Part shown: in pieces, positions 53,124 through 61,631 of the stretch
Position numbering within the stretch: position 1 is the first letter of the stretch
Layout: the number at the start of each line of letters is the position of its first letter
From: an uncultured Bacteroidales bacterium
Lineage (GTDB): Bacteria > Bacteroidota > Bacteroidia > Bacteroidales > Bacteroidaceae
Assembly: GCA_902776455.1 (NCBI GenBank)
Contig: CACYQI010000003.1
Location: forward strand, 59,664-123,663
Direction: 5' to 3'
Length of the DNA: 64,000 bases
The notes under the pieces: model-generated
Databases searched by the model: none
Seen by the model: only the letters and a program-made list of their open reading frames with translations
Told to the model about the DNA's origin: nothing
Made by a program: the position numbers and the translations under genes

Positions 53124-53585
53124 CTACTCAAGTCCGTGGATGGTTTCCTCGTTCTTGATTTCCTCGATGGCTTCGGACTGAGCCTTGCGGGTGGGCACGA
53201 GCTTGAAGGTGGCTTCGCTGCGGAGGTTCTGGAACTCCTTGCCAGGATTCCAGCTGACATTGATGGCCTTGATGTTGGCGGCGGTGAAGGCGTCGGGAGT
53301 TGCTGCGCCCTCGCTCTTGATGCGAGCCTGAAAGTCGCCGAGGTCGCCGAGGCGGACGCGCTTGCCTTCGAGCAAGAGTTCGCGCAAGCAGCTGACGGCG
53401 AGGGTGAGCAGGCCGATGATGTCGCCCTTCTTATAGACGCAGCCGTGGTTGGCGATGTGCTTGGCGAAGGCGTTGATGTCAACGCTCTCCTTGGTCTGAA
53501 CCACGCCGTAAGCCTTGGTTTCTACGATGTCGGCCTTCTTGGTGCCGGGCTTGGTGCCCATGATAGAGATGCTGTAGTTAATCAT
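53124..53585 (-). CDS. HU-like DNA-binding protein (Bacteroidales HU-related cassette gene)
   Basis: A 153-residue protein. The middle part resembles the HU/IHF fold (VDINAFAKHIANHGCVYKKGDIIGLLTLAVSCLRELLLEGKRVRLGDLGDFQARIKSEGA), followed by INVSWNPGKEFQNLRSEATFKLV. It differs from the canonical HU at 54464 by an extended N-terminus and a modified arm, as in the HU-related proteins found with P5-like and smalltalk genes. DNA or RNA binding is likely; target unknown. A 7-8-bp array precedes the start. Confidence 0.82.
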   Translation of the reverse strand: MINYSISIMGTKPGTKKADIVETKAYGVVQTKESVDINAFAKHIANHGCVYKKGDIIGLLTLAVSCLRELLLEGKRVRLGDLGDFQARIKSEGAATPDAFTAANIKAINVSWNPGKEFQNLRSEATFKLVPTRKAQSEAIEEIKNEETIHGLE

Positions 53586-53594
53586 AATAAATAA

Positions 53595-53633
53595 TGGTTA
53601 AAGGGTTAAAAAATTAAAAGGTTAAAGGGTTAA
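53595..53633. repeat. 7-8-bp-period array (GGTTAAA type)
   Basis: Five GGTTAAAG-like units immediately upstream of the HU-like gene start. Beyond it, 53640-53960 holds AT- and purine-rich sequence with no gene I can support. Confidence 0.7.
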
Positions 53634-53967
53634 GAACTGTAAGGATTTACTGTTCTCTGAAGCGCTTCTGTTTATATATACGGCGCACCCCCTTGTTTTT
53701 TAACCCCTGCACACAACTTTTTCACTTGGAAAAAGCATTTCCCCTGGCTACACATTATATTATATTTAACGCGCACGCACACGCATGGGGGAAACAGACC
53801 TTGCTGTCCGGGGGAAATAAGCGAAGAAGACGAAAAAGGTCACAGACGCGAGTGAAGTCCGCCTGCACCTGGGCTAAGAGAAGGCCCCCCGGAAAGATAG
53901 GTCAATGAAAAGAAGCCATGAAGGGATGACAAAGAGTCCAAGTAGTTCGGGTACACCACATTAAGGA

Positions 53968-54240
53968 ATCTACTCCCTAAGTCTCGAAGAGACGACAGAC
54001 CACAGACGGGGGCGCAAGCCCCCGGTAGTAGTGCGACAACCAAAGAAGCCCCGAGGGGGCGACAGATACCTAAGCATGTTGTTATTAAACACGTTACATG
54101 TTCTGTCGCCCCTTCGGGGCTTCTTTTGCCGACTTGTTCCTTGCCGGGGGTTCTTCGCTTCGCTCAGGCGCAGGCGGAATCACCCCCGTCTGTGTTCTTT
54201 CGCACCTCCGGTGCTTTTCCCCGGACACCAATAAAAAACT
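53968..54240. repeat. Large nested-palindrome element (GACAGA linker family), copy 2
   Basis: The centre AAACACGTTACATGTT is flanked by AGCCCCGAGGGGGC and GCCCCTTCGGGGC hairpins. Outer GGGGG...CCCCC pairs and GCACC-tcc-GGTGC stems each adjoin GACAGA/TCTGT words. The centre is nearly identical to that of copy 1. Confidence 0.78.
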
Positions 54241-54260
54241 CACAACGCAAGAGGGAGGTT

Positions 54261-54368
54261 TACACTCCACGGAGCATCGGGCTACACTCCACGGAGCATC
54301 GGCTTACACTCCACGGAGCATCGGCTTACACTCCACGGAGTATGGGGCTACGCTCCACGGAGCATCAA
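54261..54368. repeat. 22-bp-period tandem array (CTCCACGGAG type)
   Basis: Five units start at 54261, 54283, 54305, 54327 and 54349. The unit is TACACTCCACGGAGCATCGG plus two bases, with small changes. Confidence 0.9.
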
Positions 54369-54402
54369 ACTATGCCCTACGAGCCTCATTCCGGCAGGGC
54401 AT

Positions 54403-54435
54403 AAAAAAGCCCCTCTCCCGGTGAGGAAGAGGGGC
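54403..54435 (-). terminator. Intrinsic terminator of hupB
   Basis: Minus strand GCCCCTCT...AGAGGGGC (8-bp stem, 11-nt loop) followed by six Ts, about 30 bp after the hupB stop. A second 8-bp stem (TATGCCCT/AGGGCATA, 54371-54402) follows directly. Confidence 0.85.
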
Positions 54436-54463
54436 CTGAAAGTCTAAAACGAGTGGTCGTCGC

Positions 54464-54727
54464 TTAGAAAGCCAACTCAGAGCCAGCCTTGAACTTAACC
54501 ACCTTCTTTGCGGGAATGGTGATGGTCTTCTTTGTTGCGGGGTTGATGCCCTTGCGTGCGTCACGCTTTGAAACGGAGAATGTGCCGAAGCCTACCAAAG
54601 CCACCTTGTCTTCAGCCTTAACAGCTGCGGTGATGGCATCCAGAGCTGCTTCCAATGCCTTCTTTGCGTCCACTTTGCTCAAGCCTGCGCCCTCGGCGAT
54701 CTTGGCTACTAATTCAGTTTTGTTCAT
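54464..54727 (-). CDS. hupB: HU family DNA-binding protein
   Basis: An 87-residue nucleoid protein of canonical length: MNKTELVAKIAEGAGLSKVDAKKALEAALDAI, then VALVGFGTFSVSKRDARKGINPATKKTI with the DNA-binding arm and the Pro that intercalates in HU-type proteins, and a final IPAKKVVKFKAGSEL. It bends and compacts DNA. It has its own promoter and terminator, so it is a single-gene unit. Confidence 0.95.
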   Translation of the reverse strand: MNKTELVAKIAEGAGLSKVDAKKALEAALDAITAAVKAEDKVALVGFGTFSVSKRDARKGINPATKKTITIPAKKVVKFKAGSELAF

Positions 54728-54792
54728 AATAAAAATACTAAGTTGTTTGTAAATAAGTGATTGTAACTATCGTTTATGCTTGTTTTGCCTGA

Positions 54793-54823
54793 CAAATATA
54801 CTTAAACTTGCCATAACAGCAAA
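54793..54823 (-). promoter_or_regulatory. Promoter of hupB
   Basis: Minus strand TTTG at 54820-54823 and TATATTTG at 54793-54800, 19 bp apart. The ATG is 66 bp downstream. Confidence 0.75.
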
Positions 54824-54905
54824 GCTTTTGTACGAAAAAATGCAATTATTCGCTAAAAAACATAATAAACGCCCCCATTTTACTCGTTTCTACCGCCTTT
54901 TTTCG

Positions 54906-54913
54906 TACCTTTG
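54906..54913 (+). promoter_or_regulatory. -7 box of the rhomboid gene
   Basis: Plus strand TACCTTTG, 32 bp before the ATG at 54946. Confidence 0.7.
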
Positions 54914-54945
54914 CAGCGCTAAATCAAACATTTCGACCTACAGCG

Positions 54946-55875
54946 ATGAACTTGATGCCTCCCATCACAAAAAACCTGCTCATCATCAACGTGCTGTGCT
55001 ACTTCGCCAGCCTTGCCTTTGCGTCCCACGGCGTGGACTTCGACGAGCTGTTCGGCCTCCACTTCTTCCTGGCCAGCCACTTCCAGCCTTGGCAGTTCTT
55101 CACCTATATGTTCATGCATGCCAACCTGCAGCACCTCTTCTTCAACATGTTTGCCGTCTGGATGTTCGGCCGCATCATGGAGCAGACGATGGGGCAGAAG
55201 CGTTTCCTCTTCTACTACCTCACCTGCGGCCTCGGCGCCGGACTCGCGCAAGAGCTGGTGCAGCTGGCCGAGTACTGGTACTACGGCTTCGGCAACTACG
55301 AGCAAGTGACTCTCGGCAGCGGCATCGTGGCGATGGACGAATACCTGAACCGCTGGAACACCGTCGGAGCATCGGGCGCCGTCTATGGCATCCTGCTCTC
55401 CTTCGGCATGACGTTCCCCGAGGAGCGCATGTTCATCTTCCCCCTGCCCGTCCCCATCAAGGCCAAGTACTTCGTCATGGGCTATGCCGTCATCGAACTC
55501 CTCTCGGCCATGTCGCTCAAGGGCGACGGAGTGGCACACATGGCCCACCTGGGCGGCATGCTCGTCGGCTTCCTCCTGCTCCTCTACTGGCGTAGCGGCG
55601 GAGGCAGCAGAAACGGCGGCTACAGAAGCTACGGCAGAGGCGGCAGCGACACATGGGACGGCTTCCGCCGCTGGTTCGCGTCCCTCTTCAAGAAGAAAGA
55701 GCCGCACATCGACGTCACCTACGGCGGACGCTACGGACAGGAAGCCGCCTACCGCCAGCAGAAGAAAGAACAGGAGGAGGAACTCAACCGCATCCTCGAC
55801 AAAGTGAAGAAGAACGGCTACGACGGACTCACCCCAGAGGAGAAACGCCGCCTCTTCGACATCACCCGAAAATAA
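54946..55875 (+). CDS. Rhomboid family intramembrane serine protease
   Basis: A 309-residue protein with six to seven TM segments in the first 215 residues. The catalytic Ser is in GASGAVYGILLSF and the catalytic His in HMAHLGGMLVGF. The conserved motif HANLQHLFFNMFAVWMFG contains the early His and Asn. The C-terminal tail, about 215-309, is cytosolic: Gly/Arg/Ser-rich, then charged and coiled (QEAAYRQQKKEQEEELNRILDKVKKNGYDGLTPEEKRRLF). An ATG three codons on is also possible. A 9-bp array and the EEP gene follow. Confidence 0.93.
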   Translation: MNLMPPITKNLLIINVLCYFASLAFASHGVDFDELFGLHFFLASHFQPWQFFTYMFMHANLQHLFFNMFAVWMFGRIMEQTMGQKRFLFYYLTCGLGAGLAQELVQLAEYWYYGFGNYEQVTLGSGIVAMDEYLNRWNTVGASGAVYGILLSFGMTFPEERMFIFPLPVPIKAKYFVMGYAVIELLSAMSLKGDGVAHMAHLGGMLVGFLLLLYWRSGGGSRNGGYRSYGRGGSDTWDGFRRWFASLFKKKEPHIDVTYGGRYGQEAAYRQQKKEQEEELNRILDKVKKNGYDGLTPEEKRRLFDITRK

Positions 55876-55877
55876 CG

Positions 55878-55917
55878 ACCTTAAAGTCCTTAAAGCCCCT
55901 AAGGTCCCTAAAGCCCA
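55878..55917. repeat. 9-bp-period array (CCTTAAAGC type)
   Basis: Four to five units between the rhomboid stop and the EEP start. Confidence 0.8.
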
Positions 55918-55918
55918 C

Positions 55919-56983
55919 ATGAAAGAGTCCATCAAGCGCTTCACCATCAGCCTCTTCCTCGGTGCCAACATCTGCACCATAGTGCTGCTGTGGCTATGCG
56001 TGGCCCTCACCTTCGTCTCGCCCGAACATCTGCCCAGACTCTCGCTCCTGACCCTGGCCTTCCCCGTCTTTCTCGGCATCGACCTCGTCTTCGTCGTCTT
56101 CTGGCTGCTCTTCCACGCACGCCTGGTCTGGGTGCCCCTCGTCGGCATGCTTGCCGTAGGAGGCTACGTCCTCGACTACTGCCCCCTCCGCCTCGCCACC
56201 CACAGCAACCAAGACCCCGACAGCACAACCCTCAGCATCGTCACCTTCAACGTAGGCTACATGAAGACCGACGAGCAGCGAGAAGAACTCATCCGCTTCA
56301 TCAACACCACCGATGCCGACATCGTCTGCCTCCAGGAACTGGCAACAAGCTTCTTCAAAAGCTACAAGGAGTGGATAGACACCACAGCCTACCACACCCT
56401 GCAAGGCAAGAGCAACGCCTTCCTCTCCCGCCACCCCTTCCTGAGCGACACCATCCGCATCGACTACCCCACACGCAGCAACCACAGCTTCGCCTGCTGG
56501 GTATCCTTCCGCGGAGACAGCATCCTCATCATCAACAACCATCTGGAAAGCAACCACCTCAGCCCGGAGGAACAGAACGAATACACCAACGCCATCATCG
56601 AACCCGGCCGCGAAGCCATACGCCACAGCTCGCACATGCTCTTGGGCAAGCTCAGCGAGGCTGCTTCCTACCGCGGAGCACAGACCGACAGCGTCGGCGC
56701 ATTCATCGACCGCAACGCCGCACACAGCATCATCTGCTGCGGAGACCTCAACGAGACACCCGTCTCCTACACCTACCAGCAGTTCGACCGACGCCTCACC
56801 TCAGCCTACCGGCAGGCAGGCTTCGGCCCGGGTTTCACCTTCTCGCGGCGCTCCTTCCCCGTCCGCATTGACCACCTCTTTTTCTCCGACGACTGGACAT
56901 GCACCTCATGCACCATCGACCGCACAGTTTCCTCCTCCGACCACTACCCTATCATCGTTCATTTAAGCAAAAAACAACGTTAA
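55919..56983 (+). CDS. Membrane-anchored endonuclease/exonuclease/phosphatase (EEP) family protein
   Basis: A 354-residue protein with three hydrophobic segments in the first 95 residues. The EEP domain follows (about 105-350) with SIVTFNVGYM, IVCLQEL (metal-binding Glu), IINNHLESNHLS, ICCGDLNETPVS (Asp/Asn pair) and SSDHYPIIVHL (catalytic Asp-His). These residues are intact. Family members cleave nucleic acids, phosphoinositides or lipids. The domain is probably periplasmic; substrate unknown. Likely cotranscribed with the rhomboid gene. Confidence 0.9.
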   Translation: MKESIKRFTISLFLGANICTIVLLWLCVALTFVSPEHLPRLSLLTLAFPVFLGIDLVFVVFWLLFHARLVWVPLVGMLAVGGYVLDYCPLRLATHSNQDPDSTTLSIVTFNVGYMKTDEQREELIRFINTTDADIVCLQELATSFFKSYKEWIDTTAYHTLQGKSNAFLSRHPFLSDTIRIDYPTRSNHSFACWVSFRGDSILIINNHLESNHLSPEEQNEYTNAIIEPGREAIRHSSHMLLGKLSEAASYRGAQTDSVGAFIDRNAAHSIICCGDLNETPVSYTYQQFDRRLTSAYRQAGFGPGFTFSRRSFPVRIDHLFFSDDWTCTSCTIDRTVSSSDHYPIIVHLSKKQR

Positions 56984-57019
56984 ACCATCTTTTTTACATA
57001 ATTTTTCCCTCTTTTGCTC

Positions 57020-57047
57020 TTTGTTTAAGGAAAAAGTCGTATCTTTG
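57020..57047 (+). promoter_or_regulatory. Promoter of secDF
   Basis: TTTG at 57020-57023 and TATCTTTG at 57040-57047. The ATG is 62 bp further on. Confidence 0.75.
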
Positions 57048-57108
57048 CACGCTATTATGTCAAAACATGGAATAAATATAAACAAAACATTAAATAATTT
57101 TACTAACA

Positions 57109-60100
57109 ATGCAAAACAAAGGATTTGTTAAGGTTTTCGCGCTCCTGCTTACGCTGGTGTGCCTCTTCTATCTGAGCTTCTCGGTCGTGACCAACCACTT
57201 CGAGAGCAAAGCTGAAGCCCTCGCACAGACCGAAGGACAGGCAGCAGCCGACCGCTATCTGGACTCACTGCTCAACAACAAGGTCTATTGCAATGTATGG
57301 ACATTGAAAGAATGCCGCGAAATGGGCATCGGCCTGGGTCTGGACCTCAAAGGCGGCATGAACGTCATTCTGGAAGTCAGCGTGCCCGACGTCATCAAGG
57401 CACTGGCCGACCACAAGGAGGAGACCGACGAAAACTTCCGCAAGGCCGTCGAGCAGGCGACCAAAGAGGCTGCTGGCAGCCAAAACGACTTTATTACCTT
57501 ATTTATTAAGGACTACAAGGCACTCGAGCCGAACAAGGCTCTGGCCGAACTCTTCGCAACACAGCAGTTGCGCGAGAAGGTAACAACCAAGAGCACAGAC
57601 AAGGAAGTCGAAAGCGTGCTTCGTGCTGAAGTTAAAAGCGCCATCGACAACTCGTACAACGTGCTCCGCACCCGTATCGACCGCTTCGGCGTCGTGCAGC
57701 CCAACATTCAGGCTCTCGAAGGACAGGAAGGTCGCATCATGGTCGAAATGCCCGGCGTGAAGGAACCCGAACGCGTGCGTAAGCTGCTGCAGGGCAGTGC
57801 CAACCTCGAGTTCTGGGAGACTTATAACACACAGGAAATCGTTCCCTTCCTCGTGAATCTCGATGCAAAGCTTGCTGCTGCACTGAGCGGCATCAAGGAC
57901 GAAGCACCTGCCGACTCTGTAGAGGCTGTTGCTCAAGCAGAAGAAGCTGCAACTGAAGAGGTTGCAGAGGAGAAGGCCGACACAGCTAAGTCTGTTACCG
58001 ACCTCGCTTCTGCCGTTGCCGAGAACAACGAAGATACTCCTTCAAACGTATCTGCTGCCGACATTGAGAAGGCTCACAAGCAGCATCCCCTGCTGAGCCG
58101 CCTGCAGCTGGCACAAGGTGCCTACGGTTGCGTGGTTGGCTTCGCCAGCAAGCGCGACATGGACGACATCGACGAACTCCTCGCTTCTCCCGAAGCTAAG
58201 GAAGTTCTTCCCTCTGACCTCCGCCTCAAGTGGGGCGTGAAGGGCATGGGCGAAGGCGCAAGCGCCAACATCTACGAGCTGTATGCCATCAAGGTGACAG
58301 AGCGTAACGGCCGTGCTCCTCTTGAAGGCGACGTAGTGACCGACGCCAGCGACTCCTTCGACCAGGCTGGACGTCCTTGCGTCAGCATGAAGATGAACGT
58401 CGATGGTGCCCGCCGCTGGGCTGCCCTCACCAAGGCTAACCTGAAGCGCAGCGTTGCCATCGTGCTCGACGACAACGTTTATAGTGCACCCACCGTGCAG
58501 AGCGAAATCACGGGCGGCAACTCCGAGATTACGGGTCACTTCACAGCCGAAGACACCCGCGACCTTGCCAACGTGCTGAAGTCCGGTAAGATGCCCGCTC
58601 CCGCTAAGATTGTGAGCGAGGAAATCGTAGGTCCCTCTCTCGGTGCCGAATCCATTCGTCAGGGCATCTGGAGCTGCGTCATCGCCTTCGTCATCCTCAT
58701 GTTCTACATGATCACGATGTACGGCTTCATCCCCGGCATGGTAGCCAACTGCGCCCTCATCCTCAACCTCTTCTTCACCATCGGCATCCTGACAAGCTTC
58801 CAGGCTGCACTGACCATGAGCGGCATCGCCGGTATGGTGCTCTCGCTGGGTATGGCTGTCGATGCCAACGTGCTCATCTACGAGCGTACGAAGGAAGAGA
58901 TGAAGGCTGGCAAGAAGGTGCGCGAAGCACTGGCAGCCGGCTACAGCAACGCCTTCAGCGCCATCTTCGACTCGAACTTGACGTCAGTCATCACGGCTAT
59001 CATCCTCTACTACTTCGGCACAGGTCCTATCCGCGGCTTCGCCACCACGTTGCTCATCGGTATCTGCGTCAGCTTCTTCACCGCTGTGTTCCTGACACGC
59101 GTTGTCTATTCGCAGGTCATGGAGAAGGACAAGTGGCTTGGCCTCACCTTCCGCACAGCCATTGGCGACAAGATTTCGTTCCAGAATCCTGCCTATAAGT
59201 TTATGAGTGCCTACAAGAAGAGCTTCTTTATCTTCGGCACGCTGGCAGTCATCAGCATCTGCTTCATGCTGACCCGCGGCTTCAGCAAGAGCATCGACTT
59301 CACGGGCGGTCGCAACTTCGTTGTGCTGTTCGAGAACGAGGTACAGCCCGAGACCGTCCGCGGTCTGCTGGCCGAAGCCTTCCCCGAAAGCAACACCAGC
59401 GCCATCGCTCTGGGCACGGAGGGCAAGACCATCCGTATCTCCACGAACTACCGCATTGAAGAAGACGGCATCGAGGTGGATAGCGAAATCGAGGAGAAAC
59501 TCTTCAACACGCTGAAGGGCGGCAACTTGCTGGCAAGCGATCTGACGCTGGAGAACTTCATCAACCGCGACGAACGTGCCGGCGGCTCCATCATCAGCAG
59601 CCAGAAGGTAGGTCCCTCGGTGGCTGAGGACATCACCTACGGAGCCATCTGGAGCGTCATCCTCGCCTTCATCGCCATCTTCGTCTATATCTTCATCCGC
59701 TTCCGCAACCTGTCGTTCTCCTTCGGTGCCATCACAGCGCTGTTTGTCGATATCATCCTCATCCTGGGAATGTACAGCATCTGCTGGGGCTGGATGCCCT
59801 TCTCGCTCGAGATCGACCAGACGTTCATCGGTGCCGTGCTGACCGCTATCGGTTACTCCATCAACGATAAGGTGGTAGTCTTCGACCGCATCCGCGAGTT
59901 CCTCCACCTGCACCCGAAGCGCGACAAGCAGGAGCTTTTCAACGAGTCGCTGAACAGCACCTTGAACCGTACCATCAACACCTCTGTCTCCACGTTCATC
60001 GTTCTGGCAGTCATCTTCTGCCTTGGCGGCGCCAGCATCCGCTCGTTCGCCTTCGCTATGATACTGGGTGTCATCTTCGGTACACTGTCGTCCATCTTCG

Positions 60101-60168
60101 TCGCAGCTCCCACAGCTTACCTCACACACGGCAAGAACATCGTGGAAGAAGCAGAAGCGAAGAAATAA
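57109..60168 (+). CDS. secDF: Protein translocase subunit SecDF (fused)
   Basis: A 1019-residue inner-membrane protein in which SecD (about 1-690) and SecF (about 700-1010) are joined, as in other Bacteroidota. SecD: TM1 at 7-26, GLGLDLKGGMNVILEVSVPD, a large periplasmic P1 domain with VEMPGVKEPERVRKLLQGSANLEF, and TM2-6 with GMAVDANVLIYERTKEE. SecF: DFTGGRNFVV and the AIGYSINDKVVVFDRIRE block. It uses proton-motive force to pull secreted proteins across. The P1 region carries an Ala/Glu-rich insertion (about 265-320) rich in EEVAEEKADTA-like sequence. Single-gene unit with its own promoter and terminator. Confidence 0.96.
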   Translation: MQNKGFVKVFALLLTLVCLFYLSFSVVTNHFESKAEALAQTEGQAAADRYLDSLLNNKVYCNVWTLKECREMGIGLGLDLKGGMNVILEVSVPDVIKALADHKEETDENFRKAVEQATKEAAGSQNDFITLFIKDYKALEPNKALAELFATQQLREKVTTKSTDKEVESVLRAEVKSAIDNSYNVLRTRIDRFGVVQPNIQALEGQEGRIMVEMPGVKEPERVRKLLQGSANLEFWETYNTQEIVPFLVNLDAKLAAALSGIKDEAPADSVEAVAQAEEAATEEVAEEKADTAKSVTDLASAVAENNEDTPSNVSAADIEKAHKQHPLLSRLQLAQGAYGCVVGFASKRDMDDIDELLASPEAKEVLPSDLRLKWGVKGMGEGASANIYELYAIKVTERNGRAPLEGDVVTDASDSFDQAGRPCVSMKMNVDGARRWAALTKANLKRSVAIVLDDNVYSAPTVQSEITGGNSEITGHFTAEDTRDLANVLKSGKMPAPAKIVSEEIVGPSLGAESIRQGIWSCVIAFVILMFYMITMYGFIPGMVANCALILNLFFTIGILTSFQAALTMSGIAGMVLSLGMAVDANVLIYERTKEEMKAGKKVREALAAGYSNAFSAIFDSNLTSVITAIILYYFGTGPIRGFATTLLIGICVSFFTAVFLTRVVYSQVMEKDKWLGLTFRTAIGDKISFQNPAYKFMSAYKKSFFIFGTLAVISICFMLTRGFSKSIDFTGGRNFVVLFENEVQPETVRGLLAEAFPESNTSAIALGTEGKTIRISTNYRIEEDGIEVDSEIEEKLFNTLKGGNLLASDLTLENFINRDERAGGSIISSQKVGPSVAEDITYGAIWSVILAFIAIFVYIFIRFRNLSFSFGAITALFVDIILILGMYSICWGWMPFSLEIDQTFIGAVLTAIGYSINDKVVVFDRIREFLHLHPKRDKQELFNESLNSTLNRTINTSVSTFIVLAVIFCLGGASIRSFAFAMILGVIFGTLSSIFVAAPTAYLTHGKNIVEEAEAKK

Positions 60169-60342
60169 AGGAGTGTTCTCTTTGAATTGCTCTTAGGCTA
60201 ATTTCGAGGATTTTGGCTTCAAGCTACGATGTAACGGAATGGAGGCAAAGATGCCGAGAAGAAGCAAGAGCAAACAAAGATAATTTATTATTAGAACAGA
60301 CCTAAAGATAATAGTTTCTATTTTTTTAATGATTAGTTGGAG

Positions 60343-60375
60343 GGGCGTGTCAGGTAAAACTGATGCGCCCTTTTT
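60343..60375 (+). terminator. Intrinsic terminator of secDF
   Basis: An 11-bp stem (GGGCGTGTCAG with CTGATGCGCCC, two G-T pairs) with loop GTAAAA is followed by five Ts. It lies about 175 bp past the stop. Confidence 0.85.
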
Positions 60376-60419
60376 CTGTAAACACAAAAACGCTACGGAG
60401 TCAAGGAGCTAAAGGAGAG

Positions 60420-60880
60420 CAGTCCCCTCCCATCCTCCCCCGAGGGGGAGGGGCTTGGGGCGCCGGTAAGTGGGAAGTCTGCCGCGGCTCCCCTCATTGC
60501 GCAAGGGAGGGCATGGGAAGCTTGCACGCGGCTCCCCTCATTGCGCAAGGGAGGGGAAAGGAAGCCTGCACGCGGCTCCCCTCCCCTCGAAGGGGAGGGG
60601 CCGGGGGTGGGGACTCTCCTTATACTCCATATACTCCGTAGACATAAAAAAACCTACGGAGCCTAAGGAGCCAAAGGAGGCCAGCCGAAGGGTTTACCCC
60701 ACCCCTAACCCCTCCCCTTAGAGGGGAGGGGAAAGGAAGCTTGCACGCGGCTCCCCTCATTGCGCAAGGGAGGGCATGGGAAGCCTACCCGCGGCTCCCC
60801 TCATTGCGCAAGGGAGGGCATGGAAAGCCTACCCGCGGCTCCCCTCCCCTCGAAGGGGAGGGGCCGGGGGGTGGGGACTC
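60420..60880. repeat. Cluster of GC-rich palindromic elements and 9-bp arrays
   Basis: CCCCTCCCC/GGGGAGGGG hairpins alternate with near-identical blocks containing GCGGCTCCCCTCATTGCGCA, which recurs five times or so at uneven spacing. Short CGGAGCCTAAGGAGCCAAAGG and CTCCATATACTCC 9-bp arrays flank them. No coding potential is supported. Confidence 0.75.
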
Positions 60881-60934
60881 TCCATATACTCCATATACTC
60901 CGTAGACATAAAAAATTATTGCTGTGCGGTAAAT

Positions 60935-61200
60935 AAGCACCGGAGGTGCGACAGAACACAGACGGGGGTGACTCCGCCTGCGCCTGAGCGAAGCGAAGAA
61001 CCCCCGGTAGTAGTACGAAATCAAAAGAAGCCCCGACGGGGCGACAGAGTTCTTAATATGCTGACCATAAACCAATTGGGCGTTCTGTCGCCCCTTTCAG
61101 GGCTTAGTTTTGTTGATGCTCCTGTACCGGGGGTTAACACCCCCGTCTGTGTTCTGTCGCACCTTCGGTGCTTTTCCCCGGACACTAATATAAAAAACCT
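60935..61200. repeat. Large nested-palindrome element (GACAGA linker family), copy 3
   Basis: Order: AGCACC-gga-GGTGC stem, GACAGA, GGGGG/CCCCC arms, AGCCCCGACGGGGC, GACAGA, a diverged centre, TCTGTCGCC, AGGGC, then the mirror half ending in GCACC-ttc-GGTGC. The layout equals copies 1 and 2, but the centre differs. Confidence 0.75.
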
Positions 61201-61269
61201 ACGGAGCCTAAGGAGCCAAAGGAGGCCAGCTTTTCGCCGGATGCGGAGCAGCGGCGCGGAGGCGGGGTT

Positions 61270-61376
61270 TACACTCCACGGAGCATCGGTTTACACTCCG
61301 TGGAGCATCGGCTCACGCTCCACGGAGGAAAGGCTCACGCTCCACGGAGCATCGGCCTTCGCTCCACGGAGCGTAA
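61270..61376. repeat. 22-bp-period tandem array (CTCCACGGAG type)
   Basis: Five units start at 61270, 61292, 61314, 61336 and 61358, with cores CTCCACGGAG or CTCCGTGGAG. With the neighbouring repeats it accounts for most of the 1.46-kb gap 60169-61631; the remainder, 61380-61510, is AT-rich with no recognised feature. Confidence 0.88.
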
Positions 61377-61522
61377 AACCCACCCCCTTGTGCCGTCGCT
61401 GAAAATGACATTTCGGACATCTTTCCTCCCCGTTACGCCCGAAAGGTTATTATATTTTACATTTTTCTACTTTTTCTTAGTTAAATCATGTTAACCTTGC
61501 AGAAATTTACACAAAAAAAGCG

Positions 61523-61530
61523 TAACTTTG
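61523..61530 (+). promoter_or_regulatory. -7 box of the 564-residue secreted protein gene
   Basis: TAACTTTG on the plus strand, about 100 bp before the ATG at 61632. Confidence 0.65.
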
Positions 61531-61631
61531 CGACGATTTTCGCGTAAATATGCGGAAAAATAGCATTTTGCAACAAGCTTGAAGCCACATGGAACGCGGA
61601 GAAAACTAACATCAATAACAAACTTAAATTA

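Noticed and set aside
52406-53585. Prophage remnant
   Set aside because: No capsid, terminase, portal or integrase gene is nearby; the three-gene cassette occurs by itself.
54261-54368. Possible CRISPR array
   Set aside because: Units are 22 bp, nearly identical along their whole length and without variable spacers; no cas genes are present.
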